Shown here in pieces: positions 42,194-51,586 of a stretch of 64,000 nt of DNA. The stretch's first letter is position 1. Every line of letters starts with the position of its first letter. A program made the position numbers and the translations under genes. The DNA is from an uncultured Verrucomicrobiales bacterium (GTDB lineage Bacteria; Verrucomicrobiota; Verrucomicrobiia; Verrucomicrobiales; Akkermansiaceae): contig CALFBI010000006.1 of the NCBI GenBank assembly GCA_937951675.1, forward strand, positions 124,001 through 188,000, in the 5' to 3' direction. Below the pieces are notes generated by a model, which worked only from the letters and a program-made list of their open reading frames with translations, searched no databases and had not been told where the DNA came from.

Positions 42194-44491
42194 TTAAAAA
42201 GTAATCTCGTCTTCTCCAATAATTTGAACCTCTGTTTCTAGTGTCACTCCTCGATGAACCTGAGAAGATTCTTTGATTTTTTCGATCAGGCTCAGAACTT
42301 CCGAAGCGGTCGCCTTACCTCGATTGACGATGAAATTCCCATGTTCGAGCGACACTTCTGCCTTCCCAACAGCTGAACCTTTCAAACCCATTTCATCGAT
42401 TAGCTTCCCGGCTCCTGTCGACTCGGGATTTTTAAAAATACAGCCTGCGCTTGCTGCGATCGGCTGACTTGTGCGACGCTTCTGACGAGAAGCTTCTAGT
42501 TTATTTTTAATTTCTTCACTCGAAGCAAAATGACCTTTGAAACAAGCCTTGAGCACAAATTGAGCCTGCAAAGATGGCACATGTCTGTAGTAATAAGGGA
42601 TTTCATCTTTCGATTTAGTGACGATCTCACCAGCCTCGTCGAGAACTGTAACTGATAACACTTGATCAAAAGTCTCTACCCCCATCGCGCCGGCATTCAT
42701 ACGCAAGCCTCCGCCGACATTCCCGGGAATTCCTTCCATCCATTCGAAACCACCAATTCCGGCGGCCTGAGCCATACTCGCTAGTTTTTTAAAGCGAACT
42801 CCTGCTCCAGCAGTAATCGTCTCTCCTTCAACCTTCACCTCATTGAATTCACCTCCCTTGGGGTGGATCACAAAGCCGCGAATCCCTCCATCTCTAATCA
42901 ACAGATTAGACCCTCGGCCTAAAACTCTTACTGGGAGCCCTCTTGCATAACTGAACTCAACAACTTTTGCAAAAGCCTCAAATGTTTTTGGCTCTGACCA
43001 GAACTGCGCTGGCCCACCCACTAGCATCGTGCAATGACGCCTCATCGGTTCATAAAGAGAAACCGAGCAATCTTCACTTCCCGTGAACTGTTTTAATTCC
43101 GTAACAACTGTTTGGTCTCGTGCGATCTTTGCTCCAGCTTCATGAACATTCCCAGCACCAAGAGTTAGAAAAAGATCCCCTTCCTCTAACTGATTACCTA
43201 CAACGTAATGTGCCGATTTCAGAGTGGGCACGGACACGGCTTTAGTGTCGCCATGTCGCTCAATAGCGTCGACAATAGTTTGCCCTGAGACCCCCTCTAT
43301 TGCTTGTTCACTTGCGGCATAAACATCTGTCACATAAACCACATCAGCCCCTTGAAATGATTTCCCAAAATCGTCAGCTAAGAGCTGCGTGCGAGAATAC
43401 CGATGAGGTTGAAAAAGAACCACCAATCGATTCGGCTGAAGACTTCGAGCTGTTTGTAATGTCGCTGCGACTTCAGTAGGGTGATGCCCATAGTCATCAA
43501 TAATTCTCAAATGATTGGAGAGATACTTCGTTTCAAAGCGACGACGTGCTCCCGCAAAAGACGACATGGCATTAGCAATCATCGCAAACGGCACCCCTAC
43601 ATCATCAGCTAATGCGATCGCGGCAAGTGCATTTAAAACATTGTGCCGACCTGGAATACCAAGCTCAATTCGGCCTAGAGGCTTCCCTGCTTTTAACACC
43701 GTAAAAGTGGTCACCCCTCTTCCTTCGGCGAGGTCTGAGGCCGTATAGTCAGCAGCATCCCATCCATAGGAAATAGCACGGTCCTGATTCTCACAAAGTG
43801 TCCGAGTCTCTTCGTCAGAGGCGCAGTAAATTATTTTTTGAGACGTTTGATCCAAAAGGGTCTGAAAGACTTCCTTCACATGGTCAAGGTCTCGATAAAA
43901 ATCGAGATGTTCTGCCTCTACATTTAAAACAATCGAATAAGCAGGCTTATAAAGAGCGAGTGTCCCATCACTTTCGTCCCCTTCTGCCACCATTAATTCC
44001 CCTTTTTCATCCCAATGTGCATTAGCACCAAGGATTGGAATCTCTGCACCTACATAATGAGAAGGGTGAGTAGAGCCACGTCGTAAGACATGAGCACACA
44101 TCGCAGAAGTCGTAGTCTTCCCATGAGTTCCTGAAACGACAACTCCCTTCTTCGCGTGCAAAATAGCAGCAAGACACTCTGCGCGACGAATACAAGAAAC
44201 ACCAAGGCGGCGAGCCTCTGCCAAGGCTACATTTTCGGCTCTGATTGCAGAAGAATAAACGACAACATCAGCATCTTGCACTGACTCGGCCGTATGAGGA
44301 GAGTGAAATTCCAGCCCTAATGTTTGCATGCGTTGAGTCTCTCCACTAGTCACTCGGTCACACCCGCTGACACGGTGGCCCATCCCTAGTAATAACAAGG
44401 CCAACCCGCTCATTCCAGAGCCTGCAACTCCGATCAAGTGAACTCGAACTGGCTTGGATCGATCAAGAAGGCGGTAAGAAAAATCTTTCAT
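42194..44491 (-). CDS. MurC-MurB fusion: UDP-MurNAc-L-alanine ligase and UDP-MurNAc dehydrogenase
   Basis: A 765-residue fusion of two enzymes of the UDP-MurNAc-peptide pathway. Residues 1-~462 are MurC: HLIGVAGSGMSGLA, the ATP loop GTHGKTTT (121-128) and HHPTEVAATL. From about 480 they are MurB: FAD motifs GRGSNLLI (525-532), IPGNVGGGLRMNAGA (588-602), the proton-donor position Cys684 in AGCIFKNP (Ser in E. coli MurB) and Glu753 near the end. MurB reduces UDP-GlcNAc-enolpyruvate to UDP-MurNAc, the next substrate of MurC, so consecutive steps are fused in reversed order. ATGA overlap with murG; GAGGGGG lies upstream. Confidence 0.95.
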   Translation of the reverse strand: MKDFSYRLLDRSKPVRVHLIGVAGSGMSGLALLLLGMGHRVSGCDRVTSGETQRMQTLGLEFHSPHTAESVQDADVVVYSSAIRAENVALAEARRLGVSCIRRAECLAAILHAKKGVVVSGTHGKTTTSAMCAHVLRRGSTHPSHYVGAEIPILGANAHWDEKGELMVAEGDESDGTLALYKPAYSIVLNVEAEHLDFYRDLDHVKEVFQTLLDQTSQKIIYCASDEETRTLCENQDRAISYGWDAADYTASDLAEGRGVTTFTVLKAGKPLGRIELGIPGRHNVLNALAAIALADDVGVPFAMIANAMSSFAGARRRFETKYLSNHLRIIDDYGHHPTEVAATLQTARSLQPNRLVVLFQPHRYSRTQLLADDFGKSFQGADVVYVTDVYAASEQAIEGVSGQTIVDAIERHGDTKAVSVPTLKSAHYVVGNQLEEGDLFLTLGAGNVHEAGAKIARDQTVVTELKQFTGSEDCSVSLYEPMRRHCTMLVGGPAQFWSEPKTFEAFAKVVEFSYARGLPVRVLGRGSNLLIRDGGIRGFVIHPKGGEFNEVKVEGETITAGAGVRFKKLASMAQAAGIGGFEWMEGIPGNVGGGLRMNAGAMGVETFDQVLSVTVLDEAGEIVTKSKDEIPYYYRHVPSLQAQFVLKACFKGHFASSEEIKNKLEASRQKRRTSQPIAASAGCIFKNPESTGAGKLIDEMGLKGSAVGKAEVSLEHGNFIVNRGKATASEVLSLIEKIKESSQVHRGVTLETEVQIIGEDEITF

Positions 44492-45591
44492 GATAACATT
44501 TCCCCCTCTGTCACTATTTCTGCAATTCGGCTCGCGGCTTGTGGCGAAGCCATCGCGAGAGCTTTCTCTGACATTTCTTTCCGAAGTTCATATGAGTTAA
44601 TAAACGAACGAACGAAATCGATGAGCTTCTCTCCACTTAATTCTGCCTCAGACGCCATGATCGCAGCCCCCCCCTTCTCAAAAACCTCCGCATTCTTCGT
44701 CTGATGATCATCAGCCGCATGTGGGTATGGAACGAGAACAGAAGGAATTCCTAAGTAAGACAATTCTGTCAAGCTCGATGCTCCAGAACGGCAAACAGCC
44801 AGATCCGTGCAAGCATAGGCCGCCGGCATTTGGTCGCAAAAAGCCAACGTCTGGTGGTGGCTTAAGCCCTTCGATAGTTCCTCCACTCTCTCAAAATCAA
44901 ACATCCCCGTGATGTGTAACCATTGCACTACCCCTCCTAATTGCTCTGAAGCTTCCACTACAAAAGTATTTAATTGGCGTGCGCCCTGACTTCCTCCCAC
45001 TACCAAAACAATGGGCCGATGAGGGTCTAAGCCAAATTGGGCCGCTGCCGTTTCTCTATCCGGCAAATTTTGCATCTCCTTTCGCACGGGAGTCCCCGTG
45101 ATGACCACTTCTGCATTGGGAAAATAACGCTTTGCTTCTCCGAGTCCTAATAGAACTTTCGAACAATGCTTACTCGTCATCAAATTTGAACGACCAGGAA
45201 TGGCATTTGAATCATGCACATAAGTGCGCAAACCTAACTTCTTCCCTGCTACAATCGGAGGGAAAGAGGTGAACCCTCCCATTCCTAAAACGACATCTAC
45301 CTGGTGCTTCTTGAGGAGTGATTTGCAAGTTCCTATGGTCTTAAAAAGGCGTCCCAAAAAAGGAAACATTTTGAATGATAAAGTCGGCGGCTTTGCGATC
45401 GCTGGTATTTTAACGAAATCCAGGTGCTCGTATTTTTTAGAGGCTTTCTCATCGACTTTTTTTTCAGAAATCAAAAGACGAACTTGGTGCCCTTTAGAGA
45501 GGAGTTCTTCTGCCACTGCGATCCCAGGAAAGAGATGACCACCAGTGCCACCGCAAGCAATTAAAATACTAAGAGGTTGAGATTGATTCAC
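44488..45591 (-). CDS. murG: UDP-GlcNAc:undecaprenyl-PP-MurNAc-pentapeptide transferase MurG
   Basis: A 367-residue GT-B glycosyltransferase that converts lipid I to lipid II at the inner face of the membrane. The glycine-rich loop CGGTGGHLFPGIAVAEEL opens the protein, and the second domain has GGSQGARQLN and CRSGASSLTE. It starts at a GTG that overlaps the ftsW stop as GTGA, and ends in an ATGA overlap with murC-murB. Confidence 0.95.
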   Translation of the reverse strand: MNQSQPLSILIACGGTGGHLFPGIAVAEELLSKGHQVRLLISEKKVDEKASKKYEHLDFVKIPAIAKPPTLSFKMFPFLGRLFKTIGTCKSLLKKHQVDVVLGMGGFTSFPPIVAGKKLGLRTYVHDSNAIPGRSNLMTSKHCSKVLLGLGEAKRYFPNAEVVITGTPVRKEMQNLPDRETAAAQFGLDPHRPIVLVVGGSQGARQLNTFVVEASEQLGGVVQWLHITGMFDFERVEELSKGLSHHQTLAFCDQMPAAYACTDLAVCRSGASSLTELSYLGIPSVLVPYPHAADDHQTKNAEVFEKGGAAIMASEAELSGEKLIDFVRSFINSYELRKEMSEKALAMASPQAASRIAEIVTEGEMLS

Positions 45592-46730
45592 AGCTTAATG
45601 GGGATTTTTTGATCTTTAATAGTAGGAACAACAGACTTCATCTGGTGCACAGACTGACGATGGATACTGACGAGCAAGCCAATTGCAGCAAGAGTAAAGA
45701 CTAAATTAGAGCCTCCATAACTTAAGAAAGGAAGAGGAAGTCCAGTATTGGGAAGCATCCCGGTCGTCACTCCCATATTCATCATCGCAGGAACAAGAAT
45801 GATCGCCGTCAACCCAAACCCGAAGAGCTTTCCAAAATGATCAGGAGCATTCAAAGCAATACTAATTCCGCTCACTGCAATCATGACAAAGCAAAACACA
45901 ATCAGCAACGTCCCCATTAAACCAAGTTCTTCACCAATCATTGCGAAAATAAAATCAGTATGAGCAAACGGAAGATAACCATGTTTCTCGGAACCATTCC
46001 CCAAACCCAAGCCGCTCACTCCACCTGACCCAAAAGCTAAGCGAGCTCGCCATTGCTGTAAGCCATAGCTTAACCGGCTTTCTTCAAGATCTATGAAAGC
46101 CATAATCCGCGCCCACCGGTTTGCATTCGAATATACGACATAGGTCAGAGCACAAAACGCCAATAAGGTCGAGGGAGCTAGGTAGCGGAGACGGGTCCCT
46201 GCTACGAACAGCATCAACAATCCAGCCCCCCCTATGGCGGCCGCAGTGCCCATATCTTTCTCGAAAAAGATCAGCAAGGTTGGAATGCCTAGTATACAGC
46301 CGGGAATCACAAAACCTTTCCAAAACCGAGTCACCTCACTACGGAATTTTGACAACCAAAACGCCAATGCCATCATCACTGCGATCTTGGCGGGCTCCGA
46401 AGGCTGAACTTGCCCTAGACCTGGAAATTTAATCCAACGAGTTTCCCCATTACGCTCCAAACCAATCCCAGGAACGTAGCAAAGAAGAAGTAAAAAGCAG
46501 GCTCCCGCTAAAATAAACCAAATGAAAGGCGACAACCGTCGATAGTCTTGCGAAGCACAGAAAGCGGCGACCCCCACCCCCACTACAATCCAAATTGATT
46601 GCCTCTTTACATGGTGGTATAGCTCCGAGTCAGATTCCACCCATACACTTGTGCTCGCGAGCATCACCATCCCCAAGACGACAAGGATCGCTACCGAAAC
46701 GCATAAAAAGATGGTGTTTTTTTGCCCCAT
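45588..46730 (-). CDS. ftsW: SEDS-family glycosyltransferase FtsW
   Basis: A 380-residue, ten-segment membrane protein of the SEDS family, which polymerises septal lipid II with FtsI. QPSEPAKIAVMMALAF, KDMGTAAAIGGAGLLMLFVAG, HTDFIFAMIGEELGLMG and the C-terminal TGLPLPFLSYGGSNLVF are signatures. It lies 35 bases after the LysM gene and overlaps murG. The same family includes RodA, but the dcw location decides FtsW. Confidence 0.94.
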   Translation of the reverse strand: MGQKNTIFLCVSVAILVVLGMVMLASTSVWVESDSELYHHVKRQSIWIVVGVGVAAFCASQDYRRLSPFIWFILAGACFLLLLCYVPGIGLERNGETRWIKFPGLGQVQPSEPAKIAVMMALAFWLSKFRSEVTRFWKGFVIPGCILGIPTLLIFFEKDMGTAAAIGGAGLLMLFVAGTRLRYLAPSTLLAFCALTYVVYSNANRWARIMAFIDLEESRLSYGLQQWRARLAFGSGGVSGLGLGNGSEKHGYLPFAHTDFIFAMIGEELGLMGTLLIVFCFVMIAVSGISIALNAPDHFGKLFGFGLTAIILVPAMMNMGVTTGMLPNTGLPLPFLSYGGSNLVFTLAAIGLLVSIHRQSVHQMKSVVPTIKDQKIPIKL

Positions 46731-46765
46731 AAAGGTTGCCAGAAATCTTTCGCTAGACTGAAATA

Positions 46766-47722
46766 TTAAGGAATCCTAAGAACTTGGCCAACCTTTAATT
46801 TGGTCGGATCACTAATTCCATTGTGTTTTAAAAATAACGCTGGCTTCACTTTAAAACGTGTCGCAATTCGCCAAGCGGTGTCTCCAGCCTGAACCTTATA
46901 AGTCCGCCCTGCAACAACCTCTGCTCTGGGAATTTCTGGCACTTTCTGAACTTTTTTAGGCTTCACCAGCTTTGGCTTTGGTTTAACAGCTACCGTTTTT
47001 TTTGCTTCAACTGGTTTCGCTTTCTTGACCTTAGGTTTTACAACAGGAGCTTGCACCGTTACTGGTTGTTTCACATTGATTTTCACTGGTGCCGCTTCTT
47101 CCTCTACTTTTACTAAAGGAGGGTCAGATTTCGAAGATGGATCTATTGAAGTAACCCCCAAGTAAGCATCAGTGCTCACGTCTCGCCCTGCACGAGCATT
47201 GGCGCGAAGCCTTGCAAGCTCCGCTGACTCTTCAACCGCAATTTCTCGAGATGGAATTCTCAGCACGATTCCTGCTTTGAGAGGGATTTCTTGATTCAGC
47301 TCTCTTAGCTTCGTCTCAGAAACTCCCTTCACCATTGCGATGCGACGATAAGTATCACCTGTCTCGACCCAATACGATTGTTCCCCAGATTGCACCTTCG
47401 GTAAATCAGCCTCCATTCTGTTCTCAGACATCGAATCTAGAAGCGCTAAATTTTCCTGATCTTTAGTCATGACCTCTGTGTCATTTTTCGTGATGTAATT
47501 ATGAATCATCAACGCGCCAATAACCGCGACATTGAGAAGCGCTATTACAAGCAGAGCACGTGACACCGTCAGATTAGGAACTTCTGATTCCATCTCAAGA
47601 TTCTTACCATTCGCGGCCTTGGCAGGAGCTTTTTTGCGTTTCGTATTTGCATAGAAAACACGGACACCTTTCGGTTTGGTAGAGCGACGCTTCGTTTGAA
47701 TGGGTTGCGGCTTCGGTTTCAT
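46766..47722 (-). CDS. Membrane-anchored protein with two LysM domains, within dcw
   Basis: A 318-residue bitopic protein: basic N-terminus (~60 residues, rich in Lys/Arg), one membrane segment (LLVIALLNVAVIGALMI), and two LysM repeats (WVETGDTYRRIAMVKGVSE... and YKVQAGDTAWRIATRFKVKP... at the C-terminal end) separated by a Lys/Pro/Val-rich linker of about 110 residues. LysM binds N-acetylglucosamine in peptidoglycan. It is co-transcribed between murD (ATGA) and ftsW. It may help build or sense septal wall; no enzyme domain is visible. Confidence 0.82.
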   Translation of the reverse strand: MKPKPQPIQTKRRSTKPKGVRVFYANTKRKKAPAKAANGKNLEMESEVPNLTVSRALLVIALLNVAVIGALMIHNYITKNDTEVMTKDQENLALLDSMSENRMEADLPKVQSGEQSYWVETGDTYRRIAMVKGVSETKLRELNQEIPLKAGIVLRIPSREIAVEESAELARLRANARAGRDVSTDAYLGVTSIDPSSKSDPPLVKVEEEAAPVKINVKQPVTVQAPVVKPKVKKAKPVEAKKTVAVKPKPKLVKPKKVQKVPEIPRAEVVAGRTYKVQAGDTAWRIATRFKVKPALFLKHNGISDPTKLKVGQVLRIP

Positions 47723-49029
47723 AGGTTTTTTTGGGTTATTAAAATTTCATTTCTAAAGTCATCTCCTCGCGCCTCATAACTTTCATACATATCGAAAGAA
47801 GAAGTGCCGGGAGATAAAAGAACCACTTCGCCAGCAACCGCTACTTGGGATGCCTTGGCGACGGCTTCTTTCATAGAGTTCACAAGTGAGACTTCAGTCA
47901 CTTGTTCAAAAAGGGATTGTAGTTCTTCTTTGATCTCTCCTAATAAAATTGCTTTGGAGACATGCTTTTTCACCAAAGGAACAAGAGGGGTATAATCGAG
48001 ACCTTTTTGTTTTCCTCCTGCGATGAGAACGACTTGTTCAGGTAGAGATTGAAGAGCTGATGCCATCGCGTGGAGGTTCGTTGCCTTTGAGTCATTCAGA
48101 TAATCGATCCCGTTGAGAGATCCGACCCATTCACAGCGATGGCGAGGAGAATTAAAATCACAAAGACTCTTTAAATCAGGTTTAAGACCAATCGCCTCGA
48201 CCGCCATATAAGCTGCTAATACATTTTCGGCATTATGCTTTCCTCGGATCTTTGTAGTCGCAAGGTCAAAAAAGGTTTCTTCGCCTTTGCTAAGCAAACG
48301 GCCATCCGTCGAGAAATCAGCGTCAGTAGTTTCACTAGAAAAGCTTTGTGAAGGAGCGCTCAGCTCAGGTAACCGTTCTCCATATCTAAACACAATCCTA
48401 TCCGAAACCGTCTGATTTTCGAAAAGACGCGCCTTGGCATTCCAATACTCTTCGAGAGTATCATAACGATCCATATGATCTGGAGCGAAATTCATCCAAA
48501 CCGCAACATGAGGGCGAAAATCTACCATCGTCTCGAGCTGAAAAGAACTCAGCTCTAAAGCCGCGATAGCTGGGGGATCATTTAATAAAACCACTTCTGA
48601 AAGAGGCATTCCATGATTTCCACAAGCCTGGCAACTCACCCCTGCGTCTCGCACGAGATGCTGAATCATTTCGGTCGTCGTCGTCTTACCATTCGTTCCG
48701 GTAATCCCGATGACCTTCCCTTTAAAAGAACGGAAAGCGAATTCTGTTTCGCCAATAAGCTCACCCGTATTTGAGGCAAAGGCCTGCGCAAATTCACCCA
48801 AGGTCGGAATCCCCGGACTTAAGATCAAAAGGTCGGAACGAATTCCTTTACCCTTTTCTAGAGAAGCTCCTGCGGCTAATGAAATTGAATCAGGCAAACG
48901 GCCTCTCTCCATCGTTTCTCTCGTGTCGTAGAGAGTTACCTTTGCCCCTAGAGAATGAGCCAAACAAGCTGCAGCACGGCCACTACGGCCAGCTCCTAAT
49001 ACTGCAACTTCTTTACCTCTGATATCCAT
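47719..49029 (-). CDS. murD: UDP-MurNAc-L-alanine:D-glutamate ligase
   Basis: A 436-residue Mur ligase that adds D-Glu to UDP-MurNAc-L-Ala. The N-terminal Rossmann-like VAVLGAGRSGRAAACLA, ATP loop GITGTNGKTTTTEM and Mur signature (NDSKATNLHAMASAL) are present. The start at 49029 is two bases after the mraY stop; a longer frame to 49089 overlaps mraY. It ends in ATGA with the LysM gene. Confidence 0.95.
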   Translation of the reverse strand: MDIRGKEVAVLGAGRSGRAAACLAHSLGAKVTLYDTRETMERGRLPDSISLAAGASLEKGKGIRSDLLILSPGIPTLGEFAQAFASNTGELIGETEFAFRSFKGKVIGITGTNGKTTTTEMIQHLVRDAGVSCQACGNHGMPLSEVVLLNDPPAIAALELSSFQLETMVDFRPHVAVWMNFAPDHMDRYDTLEEYWNAKARLFENQTVSDRIVFRYGERLPELSAPSQSFSSETTDADFSTDGRLLSKGEETFFDLATTKIRGKHNAENVLAAYMAVEAIGLKPDLKSLCDFNSPRHRCEWVGSLNGIDYLNDSKATNLHAMASALQSLPEQVVLIAGGKQKGLDYTPLVPLVKKHVSKAILLGEIKEELQSLFEQVTEVSLVNSMKEAVAKASQVAVAGEVVLLSPGTSSFDMYESYEARGDDFRNEILITQKNL

Positions 49030-49031
49030 TC

Positions 49032-50225
49032 TTATAAAACTTTTAAAAGGGCTAAACCTGAAAGAGCTAAAATGAGGGAAAGAATCCAAAAACGAATAAT
49101 CACTTGGCTTTCATGCCACCCCAAAAGTTCAAAGTGGTGATGAATAGGAGCCATTTTAAAAATACGCTTCTTCCTCAACTTAAAACTCCCCACTTGTAAA
49201 ATCACGGAAAGAGCTTCCATCACGAAAACACCCCCTACGATCACCAAAAGAAGTTCCTGCTTGGTGCAAATAGCGGCCGTGCCAATCGCCCCCCCAATAG
49301 CGAGTGAACCCGTATCCCCCATAAAGACTTTTGCGGGGTGACAATTAAACCATAAAAAACCAAATCCTGCTCCTACGAGCGCTCCCAAAAAGATAACGAG
49401 TTCTCCCAAAAGCGGATTATGAGGGATCGTCAAATACTCGACCGCTAAAAAATGGTGATGAGCGAGATACGCAACCCCCGCGTAAGCCATACTTGTTGAG
49501 ATCGTGCACCCTGTCGCCAAACCATCAAGCCCATCTGTGAGGTTCACCGCATTTGAAGCCCCTACAATAATCGCAACAAAAAAAGGAATCGCAAAAATAC
49601 CAAGAGGAAGCACTGCCTGCTTAAAGAGAGGAAAAGCCAAGTCTGTTATCTTCATTGGATTCGCGTCGCCAGTCATACTATCGATCCCTAGATCAAACAT
49701 TCCTGTTTCCTTTTTAAAATAAAGAAACAGCGCCGCCAAAAGGCCTACTCCAAATTGCCAACACAATTTTGTTTTGGCACTTACTCCATCCGAATTCTTT
49801 TTTACCACTTTCGTGTAATCATCTAGAAAACCTAGTAACCCAAGACTCAACATCACAAAGGTCGTCACTGCGAGGAAAGGGTTCATCAAACGACCGCAAA
49901 TAAAGATCGCGATAAGAACAGTCCCTATAATCATGACCCCTCCCATCGTAGGGGTTCCCGCCTTCGCTCCATGAAGCTCATGAAGTTTATGAACCTCTGC
50001 GGCAGTTCGAATCGGTTGTCCTACCTTCATCGAGATTAATTTTCGGATAATCCTAGGGCCTAAGACCAAAGACAGGACAAAAGAAAGTAAACACGCTAAT
50101 AAGGCCCTTACGGTGATATATTGAAAAATATTAAAAAAGCTCCAAGAGTGAGCCCACCCTTCTTGACCACTTGAAACTTCCGCCTCAAATGCCGTCTTCC
50201 ACCACGTATAAAGTTCGTATAACAT
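49032..50225 (-). CDS. mraY: Phospho-MurNAc-pentapeptide transferase MraY
   Basis: A 397-residue, ten-segment enzyme that transfers phospho-MurNAc-pentapeptide to undecaprenyl phosphate (lipid I). Signature motifs are GTPTMGGVMI, LGFLDDYTK, NAVNLTDGLDGLATG, KVFMGDTGSLAIGG and APIHHHFELLG, with the catalytic Asp residues and His triad. About 40 residues longer than E. coli MraY, mainly at the N-terminus. Its ATG overlaps the murF stop by one base (TAATG). Confidence 0.96.
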   Translation of the reverse strand: MLYELYTWWKTAFEAEVSSGQEGWAHSWSFFNIFQYITVRALLACLLSFVLSLVLGPRIIRKLISMKVGQPIRTAAEVHKLHELHGAKAGTPTMGGVMIIGTVLIAIFICGRLMNPFLAVTTFVMLSLGLLGFLDDYTKVVKKNSDGVSAKTKLCWQFGVGLLAALFLYFKKETGMFDLGIDSMTGDANPMKITDLAFPLFKQAVLPLGIFAIPFFVAIIVGASNAVNLTDGLDGLATGCTISTSMAYAGVAYLAHHHFLAVEYLTIPHNPLLGELVIFLGALVGAGFGFLWFNCHPAKVFMGDTGSLAIGGAIGTAAICTKQELLLVIVGGVFVMEALSVILQVGSFKLRKKRIFKMAPIHHHFELLGWHESQVIIRFWILSLILALSGLALLKVL

Positions 50226-51586
50226 TAGTTTTCTGGAAATGATTTTTGCATCACGGCCTCCATCGCGGCGGCCCGACTACCTTTAAAAAGAACAATATCT
50301 TGAGGTTGCACTTGTTGTGTCAGCCAATTCACGGCCTCCTCAGGAAAATCAAAATGAAGCCCTAAATCGCCTAGACCTTCGGTAAAAAGCTTTGCTGAAC
50401 TTCCAACGCCGACCACGACTAAGCCTCTTTCCGCAGCGTAAGCCCCCACTTCTCGATGCGCTTCATCTGCATGCACTCCTAATTCTGCCATCGGACCTAA
50501 GACCGCGAAGCGAGTAGATTCTGCACTTGCAGGTAATTCAGCAACCGTTTGGAGTGCCGCCTTCATCGAATCCGGGTTCGCGTTATAAGTATCATCCACT
50601 ACTAGGATCTCCTGATACTTATAAGTGCGCAAACGCCCCGAAGTCAGCTGGCAAGATTCTAATCCTTGAGCCACCTCTTTTAGCGATAAGCCAAACGTCA
50701 TCCCCACCCCTGCAGCGAGAAGAGCATTAGTCACCATATGAACTCCGCTGACCTGAAGAGAGACCGGAGTTCTCTCTTCTTCATAAACAAGAGTAAATGT
50801 CACCCCCGTAGTATCTTGAATCAAATCTTCAGCTCGTAACACCCCTCTTCCATTCGCAACAGGTAGTAACTTCGCTTTGGACCAACGGCGGAATGATTCT
50901 AAATAATCGCAACCAGCAGGCACCACGAGAGTTCCGCTTTCTGGCAAAGCTCGAGCTAGAGCTCCTTTCTCTTCCGCAATGGCGCCGCGCGTTCCCATAT
51001 GCTCAATGTGAGCTGTCCCAATATTGGTAATAACCCCCACGTCAGGTTGTGCAATCTCACAGAGAGGTGCAATTTCCCCAGGGTGATTCATTCCCATTTC
51101 GTAAATAGCTAGCTCATGGCCTGGCTCTGTCGCCAAAATACTTAAAGGAACCCCAATATGATTATTATAGTTTCCTTGCGTCGCAAAAACAGAATATTTT
51201 TGCGCTAAAACAGCACCCGTGAAATCTTTGGTCGAAGTTTTCCCATTGGAGCCCGTAATCCCCACCACTGGAATCCCAAGCTCGATTCGATACCAACGGG
51301 CCAGCTTCTGAAGCGCTAGCAAGGTATTATCTACTTTTAAAACGGCCACATCCCCTGACACCTCGACCTCTTTTTCTACTAAGAGAGCCACTGATCCAGA
51401 AGCCACGGCTTCTTGTAAAAAAGCGTGAGCATCAAACCTCTCCCCTGATAAGGCAATAAAAAGAGAACCCTGTTTAATCGTTCTCGTATCTGTAGAAACC
51501 CCACCGCAAACCATCACATCGTCACTCCCCTGTATCAGGGAAGCTCCAGCTGCTTTAGCAATCGTTTTGACGGGGTATTCTTTCAT
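50225..51586 (-). CDS. murF: UDP-MurNAc-tripeptide:D-alanyl-D-alanine ligase
   Basis: A 453-residue Mur ligase that adds D-Ala-D-Ala made by Ddl. ATP loop GITGSNGKTSTKDF, MGMNHPGEIAPL and the signature VVDDTYNANPDSMKAAL are present. ATGA overlap with murE upstream and TAATG with mraY downstream. Canonical length. Confidence 0.95.
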   Translation of the reverse strand: MKEYPVKTIAKAAGASLIQGSDDVMVCGGVSTDTRTIKQGSLFIALSGERFDAHAFLQEAVASGSVALLVEKEVEVSGDVAVLKVDNTLLALQKLARWYRIELGIPVVGITGSNGKTSTKDFTGAVLAQKYSVFATQGNYNNHIGVPLSILATEPGHELAIYEMGMNHPGEIAPLCEIAQPDVGVITNIGTAHIEHMGTRGAIAEEKGALARALPESGTLVVPAGCDYLESFRRWSKAKLLPVANGRGVLRAEDLIQDTTGVTFTLVYEEERTPVSLQVSGVHMVTNALLAAGVGMTFGLSLKEVAQGLESCQLTSGRLRTYKYQEILVVDDTYNANPDSMKAALQTVAELPASAESTRFAVLGPMAELGVHADEAHREVGAYAAERGLVVVGVGSSAKLFTEGLGDLGLHFDFPEEAVNWLTQQVQPQDIVLFKGSRAAAMEAVMQKSFPEN

